Shown: positions 1 through 9,846 of the stretch, one piece after another
Position numbering within the stretch: the stretch's first letter is position 1
Layout: every line of letters starts with the position of its first letter
Assembly (NCBI GenBank): GCA_015501055.1
Contig: JADNYV010000284.1
Location: forward strand, 1 to 44,726
From: Mucidula mucida
Lineage: Eukaryota; Basidiomycota; Agaricomycetes; Agaricales; Physalacriaceae
DNA: 44,726 bases
Reading direction: 5' to 3'
Notes under the pieces: generated by a model
Database searches by the model: none
What the model was told of the DNA's origin: nothing
The model's input: only the letters and a program-made list of their open reading frames with translations
Translations under genes and position numbers: made by a program

Positions 1-1598
1 CAGTAGATACACCGGAGGACGAATTACTTAACAAAATCAAACAAAGAAAAGGAAACAAAGACAGATACGTACAAAAAGCATTAGAAAACAAAGAAAAAGG
101 ATGGGAAGAGAAGGAAAATGGACTTATTATGGAAGGATCGTATTTACATACCAAAGGACAAGGAATTGCGGGGAAGAGTTATTGGAATGCACCATGATGC
201 ACAGCTTGCAGGGCATCCGGACGATACAAGACCCTCGAGCTGATCACATGCACCTATTGGTGGCCAGGAATCAGCCGAGACGTCCGGGAATACGTGGAAG
301 GGTGTCAAAAATGCCAGGTCACAAAGTCACATCGCACGAAGCCGGCTGCACCTCTTCATCCTATTGATGTGCCAAGCGAGCCATGGGAGTAGTAGGGACG
401 GACATGATTGGAGAACTGCCGAATCAGGAGGATACAACCGATCAGCACGTTTGTGGACCATTTCACAAGCGATTACGTATCATACCGACACACACCACTC
501 TGACGTCGGAAGGCATGGCCCGCATTTACCGTGATCGCATTTTCCCCATACATGGGATGCCACGACAGATGATACATGATCGCGGTCCACAATACCACTC
601 GCGTTTCATGAAGGATTGTACCGGTTGTTGGGCATACAGGGAAACTTTACAACGGCGTATCATCCACAGGCAAATGGGCAGACGGAACGGTTGAACCAAG
701 AGATAGAACATTTCTTACGGTTATTCGTCAACTATCATCAGAACGACTGGCATGAATGGCTACCCTCTGCTGAATTCGTTTACAACGATCGAGTTCACTC
801 GGCGACCAAAGTCACTCCGTTCTTCGCAGACATGGGCAGACATCCCTACAAAGGCACCGCTCCGAAAACGGCATCGAGAAATGAGACTGCGCAGGAGTTT
901 GCCGACGGCATGAGGAAGACATGGGATGAAGTGGGGTCAGCATTGAAGATGGCAAAAGAGGACATGAAACGGTTTTATGACAGGAAGCGAACAGAGGCAG
1001 TAGAGTACAAGGAAGGCGACAAAGTATGGCTGGAAGGGACGAATCTCAGCACGGATCGACCAATGAAGAAGCTCGATGACAAACGATTCGGGCCGTTCAA
1101 AGTGATCAAGAAAGTCGGGACGAGCTCTTACAAGCTCCAGATTCCTCACACGTGGAAAAGCATTCATCCCGTGTTCAATGAGGCCCTGTTGACGCCTTAC
1201 CACGAGCCGCAATTTCGACGCAACCCCGAGACACGCGTCCACCACCTGTGCTGGAAGGAGCCGAACCGGAATGGGAGGTTGAGAAAGTGGTGAATTCCCG
1301 GAAGTACCGCGGGGGTTTTCAATACAAGGTTCACTGGAAGGGTTATGGCACACACAAGCAGACATGGGAACCGGCATGCAATCTCAAAAATGCCGACGAA
1401 GCCATCAGTGATTTCCACCAACAATATCCGAACAAGCCAAAGCCACCCGCGCTTGCTCGCATTGAAGTCCCCATGTCGCAATTTCCATCACATCTTTTCC
1501 GACCCATGCCACCGCCTGATACCGAACCCCTTGACGTCACGCTACCCTCTGCAGCCCTCATGGAGCGACTCTGGCGCAGAATGGAACTTGCGCCTTAA
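1..1598 (+). pseudogene. Gypsy pol 3' end: integrase and chromodomain, frameshifted
   Basis: Integrase joins element cDNA to the genome, and the C-terminal chromodomain (about 1262-1440) of chromoviruses is thought to guide it to particular chromatin. The zinc-binding region, the D,D35E core (the HDRGPQYHS and GQTERLNQE motifs) and the chromodomain (VHWKGYG, TWEP) are all recognisable. The reading frame is broken. Against element 3, single bases are missing at about 135, 222, 391, 437, 468 and 615, and again near 1215, so the core and the chromodomain now lie in different frames. The longest open stretch is 616-1293. The chromodomain frame closes with TAA at 1596-1598, directly on the polypurine tract. 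Not functional as written. Confidence 0.88.
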
Positions 1599-1609
1599 GG
1601 AGGGGGTGA

Positions 1610-2133
1610 TGTTATGAATCGCCATATTTTCACATTTTCACATCTTATCATATCTTATCGGGGCTTGTCTTATCAACCAACGGACCGTTTCATCATCTGT
1701 TTCGTCACCGATCATACCCTTTTCATTACCGAAGCCGTACTCATGTCGGACACACGCCAACACATGGATGACATCATACATGCCGATACCTCATGGACTC
1801 CCTATTGTATACACACCGCCGACACTCGTAGCACACATGGTCGTTTCAGTATTATTACTTACATGCAGTCACCACTCGTATTTAATGGTTTCACGGACTA
1901 GTAGCATACAACACTGGGTCAAGGGCGTGGAGCATCCCTAGTGGAAACGCGTATGGACAAGGAGCTCCAAACACAGACTTATAGTATATAAGCAGTAGTG
2001 TAGTATCATTGTACTTTAGTTCCGATCTCGTTTATACACCTGGCCTAGCCTAGTCTTACGAACGCGAACGTTTTCTCTTTCAGTTCTTGCTGTGGTACCT
2101 GGTTGAGTCTCGTGGCTTAGTCAGTCGCTAACA
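1610..2133 (+). repeat. 3' LTR of element 1 (524 bp, subfamily A)
   Basis: The LTR starts TGTTATGAATCG and ends GTCGCTAACA, with TGTTA/TAACA inverted ends. It is preceded by the polypurine tract AAGGAGGGGGTGA. It carries a TATATAAG box followed 33 nt later by AGTTCCGATCT, the self-primer sequence. Near its 3' end it has the variant CTCTTTCAGTTCTTG, which it shares with the 3' LTR of element 4 but not with elements 2 and 3. I call this subfamily A. Confidence 0.93.
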
Positions 2134-3563
2134 TTCAGAATGTGATTCATGAACGATTGGAACGTTGCCGGTGAGTTTGTAAGTCCGAAGAACATGACTG
2201 AGGGCTCGAACAGCCCTCGGTTTGTTCTAAACGCCGCTTTCCACTCATCACCTTCTTTGATCCGGATGTTATTGTAACCCCATCGGACATCCATCTTTGT
2301 GAAACACTTCGCTCCCTTCAGCTTGTCGATAAGTTCTTGGATCAACGGCAAGGGATATCGGTTTTTGATCGTCATGTCATTCAATTTCTGATAATCCTGC
2401 ACAGGCCGAAGACTTCCGTCCTTCTTCTTGACAAAGAAGAATGGTGACGCCATGGGTGAGATTGATGGCCGTATGCGTCCTGTGCGTATGTTTTCCTCCA
2501 AGAACTCGTCTAATGCCTTCTGCTCAGACGGACTAAGGGGATAGACCTTGCAGTCAACCGGTTTGGAACCAGGCGTGAGTTCTATTGCGTGATCCCAGGG
2601 TCTTCGCTCCGGTAACTTATCAAAGTCCGCCTTGCTGAATACATCGGAAAATTCCTCGATGTAAGGTGCAGCAGCAGATGAAGGCTGTTGTGATCTCAGC
2701 TTTTCACCGCTTTTGCGATAGTTGTCCCAGTCCATCCAGAACAAGCGCTCTCCCTCTTCCAATTCCTCTTCTACATCTTCTCCTTCGTCTTCTGGCGAGT
2801 CGTACTCAGGTAGATAGCCGCAGCGGTCTGGGCATCGATCAAAGGTTAACGTGGATTCCGTCCAGTTGATTGTGGGGTTGTGATATTGTAACCAATCTAG
2901 CCCCAAAAAGATACTTGTTTTGCCAAGATTGGTGACGGCCAACTTGATCTTTTCGGTGTGATCACCAATCTTCATTCGGACCTCCACAAAACCTTCGATT
3001 GCTCCTCCCTTGTTTAGGGTTCCATCCGCATTGTAGACAGGGAGCTTGACCGGTAACTCCTTGATCGGAAGTCCGTTCTTCTCGACGAATTCTTTATTGA
3101 CGCAAGAACCCGTTGCTCCGCTGTCAAGAAGGGCACTCGTTTCCCATTCAGAGCCTGTGTGTACGCTCTCTATGGTTACTCGGAGTTTCATGTCCTGCCC
3201 CTTTGTTCCCCGGATGTACTTCCTCGACTTTTTCAACTCTGCCACAACTTCCACCGCAGCTTCCTTCGTCAACGCTCTGATCGCCATCACTTTCTCCTCC
3301 GTCGCTTCTCTTTCTCTCCGCTCTGGCATCCATGCTCTCAGAATTCCCACTGCTCTCGACACGTCATCCTCTCTTAGCCGTTGTGCGATCCACTCGGGCG
3401 TATTTGGCTCAAATCTTTCTTTCGCAGGTTTTGGTGGTAAAGTCGTCGATGATATTTTAGGTGTTTCAGTACCTGTACTGTAAATAGAATCTGCATCTGA
3501 CGACCCTCTCCTTGATGACTGCTCCGGCAGGACTGCGTCTACTGCGGGAGCTTCGCAAAACCC
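2134..3563 (-). pseudogene. Gypsy pol: protease and N-terminal RT, truncated
   Basis: The pol frame is open from just after the slippery site at 3557-3563 to the break at 2134. It encodes an aspartic protease with the active-site motif LLDSGATGS, an acidic linker, then the front of reverse transcriptase ([20 protein letters not shown], the [15 protein letters not shown] region, [18 protein letters not shown]). It stops just before the YLDD catalytic motif, because element 1 interrupts it. The last four in-frame residues come from LTR sequence. The protease aspartate is intact here, unlike in element 5. Pol appears to be made by frameshifting from gag rather than from its own ATG. Confidence 0.88.
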
Positions 3564-4467
3564 AACTCTTGGCCAACTTCTTCTTCTCCTCGTCGTTCAT
3601 TTCGGTCCATAGTCCCCGAATTGTCTGAGGTCGACCCTTCTTAGGACAGAACCTGCTGACGTGGCCGTGTTCGCCACAGCTGAAACAGAGTCCCCTTTGA
3701 CGTGCATTGTCGATGTCCATCGGTCTGCCGGCTCCTCCATAGGTAACGCCGGTAGCATCTCGTCGTGTAATCGGCGTCGGAGGTGGGTTCGTAGGATTAG
3801 CTCTCGGTGTAGCCACCTGCGGAGCTTGAGGCCGGGACTGCATGCCGGACCTCTTGCTCGCCGCCCGCCTTCTCCACAGCTGATCGATCTGAAGGATCTG
3901 TGCCTTCCAATCCTTGTACTTCTCTGGCAACCCGTCTCGGCTGCCATAGATCTGGTCGATAATCTTCTCGTTGACATTGGTCTCGAGAAGTCGCACGACG
4001 AATGTGTCATCCTTTGAGTATCCTGCCTGAGTGAGCAGGACCTCGAACTTCTGGAAGAAATCTTGAGCGGTGTCTTGCCCCTGGCGCAACCGCTCAATCT
4101 GGTCTTGCGCGTCTCGCGCAAGGTTGGAATCCACAAATCGCTCCTTCAAGTCTTCCTTGAACTCCGTCCAAGAGACTGTCCATTCCTCTTCTTCCTCGTC
4201 GAAGTTCTGGTCCGAGTAGTTCTGGACCCATGCATCTACATGATCTCCTTGGATGTAGGAGAGAACAACATCGATCCTTTCGGAGTCAGATGTGAGGTTG
4301 TTCTTCTTGTCACGGATGTATGTGAACATCGATCGCCACCAGCTCTTGTACTTGGACTTGTCCCCATCATAGTCATAAGGCTTGTTGACCAGGGATCGGC
4401 CTTTGATTTCAACATCGGCATGATGAGCGGGTGTGTGAGGGACGGTTTCGGGTGCTTCGTTGGATAT
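3466..4467 (-). pseudogene. Gypsy gag (capsid, zinc knuckle), start lost and frameshifted
   Basis: Gag forms the particle that packages element RNA. The retrotransposon-gag capsid region is seen (SWTEFKEDLKERFVDSNLA, QDFFQKFEVLLTQAGYS), then a basic, proline-rich stretch and a CCHC knuckle, CFSCGEHGHVSRFC. The codon matching the element 3 gag ATG is ATA here (4465-4467); the next in-frame ATG is at 4329. Near the 3' end one A is missing relative to element 5 (GCCAAGAG for GCCAAAGAG), so the frame skips the conserved gag stop at 3539-3541 and runs on to 3466. Confidence 0.83.
3521..3563 (-). promoter_or_regulatory. -1 ribosomal frameshift module of element 2
   Basis: On the minus strand, slippery heptamer GGGTTTT (3557-3563), a 5-nt spacer, then a hairpin (3521-3551) with stems GCTCC/GGAGC and GCAG/CTGC separated by a C-C mismatch. 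The 11-nt loop begins with the consensus gag stop TAG. Same layout as in elements 4 and 5. Confidence 0.75.
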
Positions 4468-5054
4468 GATGAATTGGGGTGATAGGATCAGAGAGTGAAA
4501 GGGTAAAAGTGGGGATATGGGAGATGCGGATCTTGATGAAACGGGTGAGGGAATAGAGGTTTGGATGAATAGGGAGGAGTTGCCTAGATCTGAAATAGAA
4601 TCCAGGACTTGGTAGGTTGGGGAATGATGGTGTGTATCGTAATGTAAGTAAAGTAGGTAGGTATCGTAACTGTCTACACTATTTTACCAACTACTGACTA
4701 CGTATCTACGGAGCCCAAGAGCTCGTCACAAGTTCGCAATTGCCCAGCCGACGTCCCTCTGGTGTGAGGTAAGCCGAAGTTTTCCTGGGAACGGGGGTTG
4801 ACCCGTAAACAGCGCCCACTGAAGTGCAACTGCCAAAAGTTCGTTCTCGTGAGAGCGGCTACTTCCAGCACCCAAGGCAGTTATCTCTAACTATTAGCCG
4901 GCGCTACTGGGACCAATACACACGTATGCGGACGTGCGCTGGAATTAGGAATCCGTCGATCTGTAAATAGGGAAAGGGAATAGGGGAAGTGTGCGATGAT
5001 CAAACAGCGAAGTGCTGATCGACGATCAGGGATGTGTGGTAGGTGGTAGAAAGT

Positions 5055-5065
5055 AGTTCCGATCT
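5055..5065 (-). other. Self-primer binding site of element 2
   Basis: AGATCGGAACT on the element strand, 2 nt inside the 5' LTR. It is the exact reverse complement of the 11-nt AGTTCCGATCT inside the LTR. No tRNA 3' end is needed to explain it. Confidence 0.8.
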
Positions 5066-5067
5066 TC

Positions 5068-5597
5068 TGTTAGCAACTGACTATAGCCACAAGACTAAAC
5101 CAGGTACCACAGCAAGAACTAAGGAAGAAAGTATTTGCGTTCGTAAGACTAGGCTAGGCCAGGTGTCTAAACGAGATCGGAACTAAAGTACAATGATACT
5201 ACACTACTGCTTATATACTAGTAAGCCTGTGTTTGGGACTCCTTGTCCATACGTGTTTCCGCTAGGGATAACTCCACGCCCTTGACCCAGTGTTGTATGC
5301 TACTAGTCCGTGAAACCATTGAATACAAGTGATAACTGCATATAACTAATAATACTGAAACAACCATGTGTGCTACGAGTGTCGGTGGTGTGTATACAAT
5401 AGGAAGTCCATGAGGTATCAGCATGTATGATGTCATCCATGTGTTGGATGTGTGTCCGACATGAGTACAGCTTTGGTAATAAAAAGGAGTATGATCGGTG
5501 ACGAAACAGATGATGAAACAGTCTGTTGGTTGATAAGACAAGCCCCCAATAAGATATGATGAGATGTGAAAATGTGAAAATATGGCAATTCATAACA
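5068..5597 (-). repeat. 5' LTR of element 2 (530 bp, subfamily B)
   Basis: Inverted ends TGTTAGCAACTG and GAATTGCCATA...TAACA mark it as a full LTR on the minus strand. Its U5 carries the CTTCCTTAGTTCTTG variant (subfamily B), and the TATA box and self-primer are present. The outer flank at 5598 runs straight into the gag of element 5. Confidence 0.92.
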
Positions 5598-5598
5598 G

Positions 5599-5925
5599 AT
5601 GGCGAGCAAAAGGCCCGGCATGCAGTCCCGGCCCCAAGCTCCGCAGGTGGCTACATCAAGAGCCAATTCTACGAACCCACCCCCAACACCAATCACACAA
5701 CGAGATGCCACCGACGTTACCTATGGAGGAGCCGGCAGCCTGATGGACATCAACAATGCACGTCAAAGGGGACTTTGCTTCAGCTGCGGCAAACATGGCC
5801 ATGTCAGCAGGTTCTGTCCCAAGAAAGGTCGATCCCAGCAGATTTGGGGTTTGTGGACCGATATAAATGACAAAGAGAAGAAGAAGCTGGCCAAAGAGTT
5901 GGGTTTTGCAAAGCTCCCGCAGTAG
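5599..5925 (+). pseudogene. Gypsy gag C-terminal half with zinc knuckle
   Basis: The fragment has the basic linker, the CCHC knuckle CFSCGKHGHVSRFC (about 5776-5817) for binding RNA, and the natural gag C-terminus ending KLPQ at TAG 5923-5925. It keeps the frame that elements 2 and 4 lost, so it is the best guide to the original gag/pol arrangement: pol continues in the -1 frame. The N-terminal capsid part is missing because element 2 inserted here. Confidence 0.85.
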
Positions 5926-5943
5926 ACGCAGTCCTGCCGGAGC
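5901..5943 (+). promoter_or_regulatory. -1 ribosomal frameshift module of element 5
   Basis: Slippery heptamer GGGTTTT at 5901-5907 in the correct phase (G GGT TTT in the gag frame), spacer GCAAA (the fifth base precedes 5913), and hairpin 5913-5943 pairing GCTCC with GGAGC and GCAG with CTGC. The gag stop TAG (5923-5925) lies in the loop. Stem and slip site are unchanged from elements 2 and 4 despite the heavy mutation of this copy. Confidence 0.8.
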
Positions 5944-7055
5944 AACCATCAAGGGAAGAATGGTCAGATGCAAAATCTATTTACAGTACTTGTACTAAGG
6001 CATCTAAAATATCATCAATGATTTCACCACCAAAACCTGCGAAAGAAAGATACGAACCAAACACGCCTGAGTGGGTTACACAAAGGCTAAGAGAGGATGA
6101 AGTGCCGAGAGCAGTGGGAATTCTGAGAGCATGGATGCCGGAGCGGAGAGAAAGAGAAGCAACAGAAGAGAAGGTGATGGCGATCAGAGTGTTGGCAAAG
6201 AAAGCTGCGGTGGAAGTTGTGACGGAGTTAAAAAAGTTGAGGAAGTACATCCGGGGAACAAAGGGGCAAGACATAAAACTTCAAGTAACCATAGAGAGCG
6301 TGCACACAGGCTCTGAATGGGAAATGAGTGCCCTTCTCAACAGTGGAGCAACGGGTTCTTGCGTCAATAAAGAATTCGTTGAGAAGAACGGACTCCCAAT
6401 CAAGGAGTTACCGGTCAAGCTCCCTGTCTACAATGCGGATGGAACCCTAAACAAGGGAGGGGCAATTAAGGGTTTTGTGGAGGTCCGGATGAAGATCAGT
6501 GATCACGCCAAAAAGATTGAGTTGGCAGTCATCAATCTCGGCAAAACAAGTATCTTTTTGGGGCTAGATTGGTTACGATATCACAACCCCACAATCAACT
6601 GGACGGAATCCACATTGACTTTCAATTAATGCCCAGACTGTTGTGGCTACCTACCCGAGTATGACTTACCAGAAGATGAAGGAGAAGATGTAGAAGAGAA
6701 GCTGGAGGAGGTAGAGCAGTTGTTTTGGATAGACTGGGACAACTATTGCAAAAGCGGTGAAAAGCTGAGATCACAACAGCCTTCATCCGCTGCTGCACCT
6801 TACATTGAGGAATTCTCCAATGTATTTAGCAAGGCGGACTTTGACAAGCTACCGAAGCAAAGACCCTGGGATCACGCAATAGAACTCACACCTGGTTCCA
6901 AACTGGTTGACTGCAAGGTCTATCCCCTTAGTCCATCCGAGCAGAAGGCGTTAGATGAGTTCTTAGAGGAAAACATATGCACGGGACGCATACGGCCATC
7001 AATCTCACCCATGGCATCACCTTTCTTCTTTGTCAAGAAGAAGGACAGAAGTCTT
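5908..7055 (+). pseudogene. Gypsy pol: protease (active site mutated) and N-terminal RT
   Basis: Reading in the -1 frame after the slip site, this encodes the protease and the first third of RT. The catalytic aspartate codon is AAC at 6339-6341 (motif LLNSGATGS), so the protease would be dead. The frame is closed by TAA near 6628, where other copies read ...FDRCPD, then reopens through the acidic linker into the RT start ([15 protein letters not shown]). It ends at the hAT border. YLDD, RNase H and integrase are absent. Confidence 0.85.
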
Positions 7056-7942
7056 TAGAGACCTCAACAAGTTGCCGGGTCACGCGAAAACTCGAGTACT
7101 TGATCCGGCCGGGGATCTCGGCTACTCAACTTGTTTGATCCGCGGATCAAGAGCGAGTCGGGTCATAAACGGATTGCGAGTAGGGCATCTGAGCGGTGAG
7201 TACTCGTTATGAGTACTCGCACTTACTCGCACCTAATTGTAGCGGCGGCAAATCCTTTCGCGCACATAGCAACCTTTGGACTCAATCAGACCGTGGATGT
7301 CTTGGAGGATTACCTGGCAACACCGCCAGTCGGAACTTGTGTTGATCCAGTCCGCTATTGGACGGCTCTATTGGATGTACCCAACAACAAGGGTAAGACC
7401 ACAATGACGATGCAAGGAGCCTTGGCGCTGATGGCGCTGGACTTTCTGAGCATGCCGGGTATGCTTCGCTTCTTTATTCCATCTTCTTCTACTGATGATC
7501 AGTCTAGCTACATCGACGGATGTTTTCGGTGGCCGGCTTAACGGTCACCAAACATTGTTTCAACCTTTTGGATGAGTCTGTTCGTGCCTGTGTCGTGTTG
7601 AAGGATTGGTTCAAGTCAGGCCTTGTGCCTATTGAGCAAGTAATTTGGATTTTCAACGAAAAAGCCACACAGAAAGGTAAATCTGATGAGTAGTTATTAC
7701 AAAGTTGTTGTTTATGTACAGTTTTACTACAATATTATGTAGCTTGATCCGCGAGTATTTGCGACTCGTTACTGATCCGGATCGTCTTTGAGTACTCGCC
7801 AAACTCGCGAGTACTCAACTTGTTTGACCCGCGAGTCAGCGCGGATTGAGTAAGTTCCAGATCACGAGTATGCCCTTTCGGCCTCGAGTACTCGGCTCTC
7901 GGATCCCGGGTCTGATCTGAGTATTACTCGTTGAGGTCTCTA
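7056..7942 (+). mobile_element. hAT DNA transposon relic (internally deleted)
   Basis: The ends TAGAGACCTCAAC (7056-7068) and GTTGAGGTCTCTA (7930-7942) are a perfect 13-bp inverted repeat. The first five bases fit the hAT end pattern (C/T)A(A/G)NG. Subterminal regions on both sides are studded with GAGTACTCG-type motifs, as in hAT elements. Only the C-terminal part of a transposase lies inside, so the element is a deletion derivative that would depend on a full copy elsewhere. No 8-bp target duplication is seen (left GAAGTCTT, right CTTTTAAT), and RT sequence does not resume on the right, so one flank has been lost or rearranged. Confidence 0.75.
7209..7693 (+). pseudogene. hAT transposase C-terminal dimerisation domain, broken
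   Basis: The translation matches the hAT family C-terminal domain: VLEDYLATPPV, DPVRYW, ALALMALDFLSMP, and later GLTVTKH, LLDESVRACVVLKDWF and GLVP. A 49-nt GT-AG intron at 7459-7507 falls inside the conserved motif; removing it joins SMP to ATSTDV, the family consensus. Straight after TDV about 11 bases are missing where the family has ERAF, which shifts the frame before the GLTV block, so the domain is dead. The DNA-binding zinc finger and catalytic core are absent. Confidence 0.72.
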
Positions 7943-8894
7943 CTTTTAATGTTATTTGTTTTGCCCATTTCATCTGCAGCGCGATGCCGGGAAGAGAAAA
8001 ATATGAATCCAAATCCGGTAATGACCAAAAGTTGGGAACAATGTCGGTGAGCGGGAACTAGGTTTGTAGACGGCGGGATTCGCACCATAGAGCTATCAAT
8101 AGGATTTGTATTGGCTTTCTGAATAGAGTGGTACACCGCTGTATCATCGTAGTTCATATAATCCTGTAGTGTAGTAGTGCTGTAGTGACAGGCACAAGTA
8201 CTACAGTAGAAACAGCCATTCTATGGAGGGGGGGTTGATCTACGGCCACTGTAGGCACTACGGAGGTACTGTAGTGCTACATAGACTGTATGCATTTTCC
8301 AGATGTTCAGTAAACTCAAAGTCAAGACTGTGCCCTGCCACAACGCGCTGCCTAGCTGTCTTCCTGCTACGGCCACTACTACTATTTAAACAGATTTTTG
8401 TGGTGCATGTATACTGACTGTCAATATAAAACAATACAGCTGAAGCATAACAATTCTTTTGTTTCTGACTGGTGTACAAAAGACGGAGAGCAACCATATA
8501 AAAAAGAACAGAAGCCTTGCCATGCTCAATACATTGAGCGGATGCCAAGGCCTTGCCAGCTTGTAACACATTTGCAAGCAGCCATTCCAAAATGAGACCA
8601 TATGCTGTCAACCATCACCACTACCACCACCCATGATATGAAGCATATGCCAACATTGCATAGGACAACCACCTAAGGCGGCACAAGCCTTCAAATAATG
8701 TGCATCAGTAGACCATTTAAAAGAAAAAGTTGTTTAGCGGCACACCTAAACCAAACACACAGCGGAAAGTACCATAGTGTCTATGTGATGCATGTGGTGG
8801 CTTGTCCGTCAAAGACAATATTATTGTCAAACATCCTTCTCTTCATTGAATCCATTAAGCCTACCCAAATTTGCGGCTATAGTGTTCATGGTCA
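7943..8894. other. Intergenic, no supported gene
   Basis: No ORF with family motifs. 8162-8300 is rich in CTGTAG/CTACAG words arranged in both orientations (for example TGTAGTGTAGTAGTGCTGTAG near 8163 split around ACTACAGTAG), suggesting the ends of a further decayed DNA element. A weak zinc-finger-like string (FKRKSCLAAHLNQTHS, about 8710-8760) follows a CQHC in another frame; it may be a trace of an old transposase. Confidence 0.4.
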
Positions 8895-9144
8895 ATACTG
8901 TAGCGTTTCGACCGTAACTTCACAGCCTGTGACCCATTATGGTCTGAAGTTACAGCGAACAGCTTCACAGACCCTTAAATTGCCTTTTTTGGACAGTTCC
9001 GCTTATAGCGGGACCTGAAATTTCCTTATTTGGAGGCTCGTGCCTGACCAAAGTGGTCCGTGACCCGTTATGATGTATATATAGCTTCACTTCAAAGACC
9101 CCCGTGACCCGTTATGTGAATTTGCGGTCGAAACACTACAGTAT
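8895..9144. mobile_element. MITE-like element with ~30-bp inverted repeats
   Basis: The terminal 30 bases on each side match as inverted repeats at 27 of 30 positions; the outer part reads ATACTGTAG(C/T)GTTTCGACCG. The repeat lies directly inside a TA on both sides, as expected for a TA target duplication of the Tc1/mariner type. The motif GTGACCC(A/G)TTATG occurs three times inside (8929, 9059 and 9104 regions). No coding capacity in 250 bp. Superfamily uncertain. Confidence 0.6.
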
Positions 9145-9846
9145 GTCTGATGAGGAGATTTTATGCTTTCTTGCCCATCTTGTAGAGAAAGCTTGGAAGA
9201 GCACACAACTGGCTGTTGAGCACCCAAGCCGCTGTTGCCATATAAAATTTTAAGGTTCAGACAATGCATCACCGCCCTTGACATGATGGACTTATGAACT
9301 CCAAGTGGACTATGCCGCACATCAAAAAGACAGTAAGTAATTCATTTTGCTTGCTGCAAAGACCACTGGTACCAGCTTTAAGCAAGATTATATACAGAAA
9401 CCAAGCACATATTGGTTCAGCTTTATGGACATGAGGAGACATACCATGTACTCCAAGACAGGATTTATGCCGGAGGAGTCATGATCCTGGTCTTTCCTTT
9501 TACGGAGCTTTCAAGCTCTACCCTGGGAGGCAGTTTTATTGTCTTACCAGAAGATTGGCTGGCTGTTTAGGTGAAGGGTAGTTAGGAAAAAGTATAGTAC
9601 ATCTGTGTCGTACTGTAGCCTAGCGTCCGGCAACTCTAGATAGGTCCGTGCCGAGTAATTGATGATGATGATGAGTACTTTAGTGCATGGCGTGAAACCG
9701 GAGTTCGCCATTTAAGAACGTTTCACATACCTTGTGGCATGCCTCAACTTACAAATACGAGAGAATTGGTCACACCAAAGATAAACAACGGGACCAAGCC
9801 AAATCCTGCGACCTCAGCCTTGTCAGGTTCATCATCATTCATTAAA
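9145..9846. other. Intergenic, downstream of the MFS gene
   Basis: No gene supported. It contains the 3' flank of the minus-strand MFS gene and a short GAT microsatellite (9659-9674). Confidence 0.5.

Larger units (their letters stand above)
1..2133 (+). mobile_element. Ty3/Gypsy chromovirus, element 1 (3' part)
   Basis: This is the 3' end of a chromodomain Gypsy retrotransposon that begins left of the window. It holds the end of pol (integrase and chromodomain), a polypurine tract and the 3' LTR. It aligns base for base with element 3 from about 23427 onward. It stops abruptly at 2133, where the RT gene of an element on the opposite strand begins in mid-sequence, so element 1 probably inserted into element 2. 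The 5-bp flank after the LTR is TTCAG; the matching duplicate should lie outside the window. Confidence 0.9.
2134..5597 (-). mobile_element. Ty3/Gypsy chromovirus, element 2 (5' part)
   Basis: On the minus strand it reads 5' LTR, primer-binding site, ~590-nt leader, gag, protease and the front of RT. It ends at 2134 in mid-RT, just after the codons for MNHIL, where the LTR of element 1 abuts. Its RT end, RNase H, integrase and 3' LTR should lie beyond element 1, outside the window. Its 5' LTR abuts the middle of the gag of element 5, so element 2 itself inserted into element 5. The leader (4468-5054) has no coding signal and is shared with elements 3 and 4. Confidence 0.9.
5598..7055 (+). mobile_element. 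Ty3/Gypsy chromovirus, element 5 (internal fragment)
   Basis: A plus-strand remnant spanning the second half of gag, protease and the first part of RT. Its left side is interrupted by element 2, and its right side ends exactly at the terminal inverted repeat of a hAT relic. No LTR of its own is visible. It is the most mutated Gypsy copy in the window, with many G-to-A and C-to-T changes against elements 2 and 4, so it is probably the oldest layer of the nest. Confidence 0.9.

Noticed and set aside
1197..1481. Long ORFs antisense to the Gypsy integrase and chromodomain, also at 24563-24916 and 35815-36360
   Set aside because: They mirror the conserved coding strand in every copy and have no motifs of their own.
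7209..7541. A 110-codon ORF taken as a small independent gene
   Set aside because: It is the hAT transposase end; its last ~25 codons are intron read-through.
7048..7950. An 8-bp hAT target duplication
   Set aside because: GAAGTCTT and CTTTTAAT do not match.
8698..9018. A zinc-finger transposase gene
   Set aside because: Only one short string resembles a C2H2 finger, and its cysteines lie in another frame; the rest overlaps the MITE.
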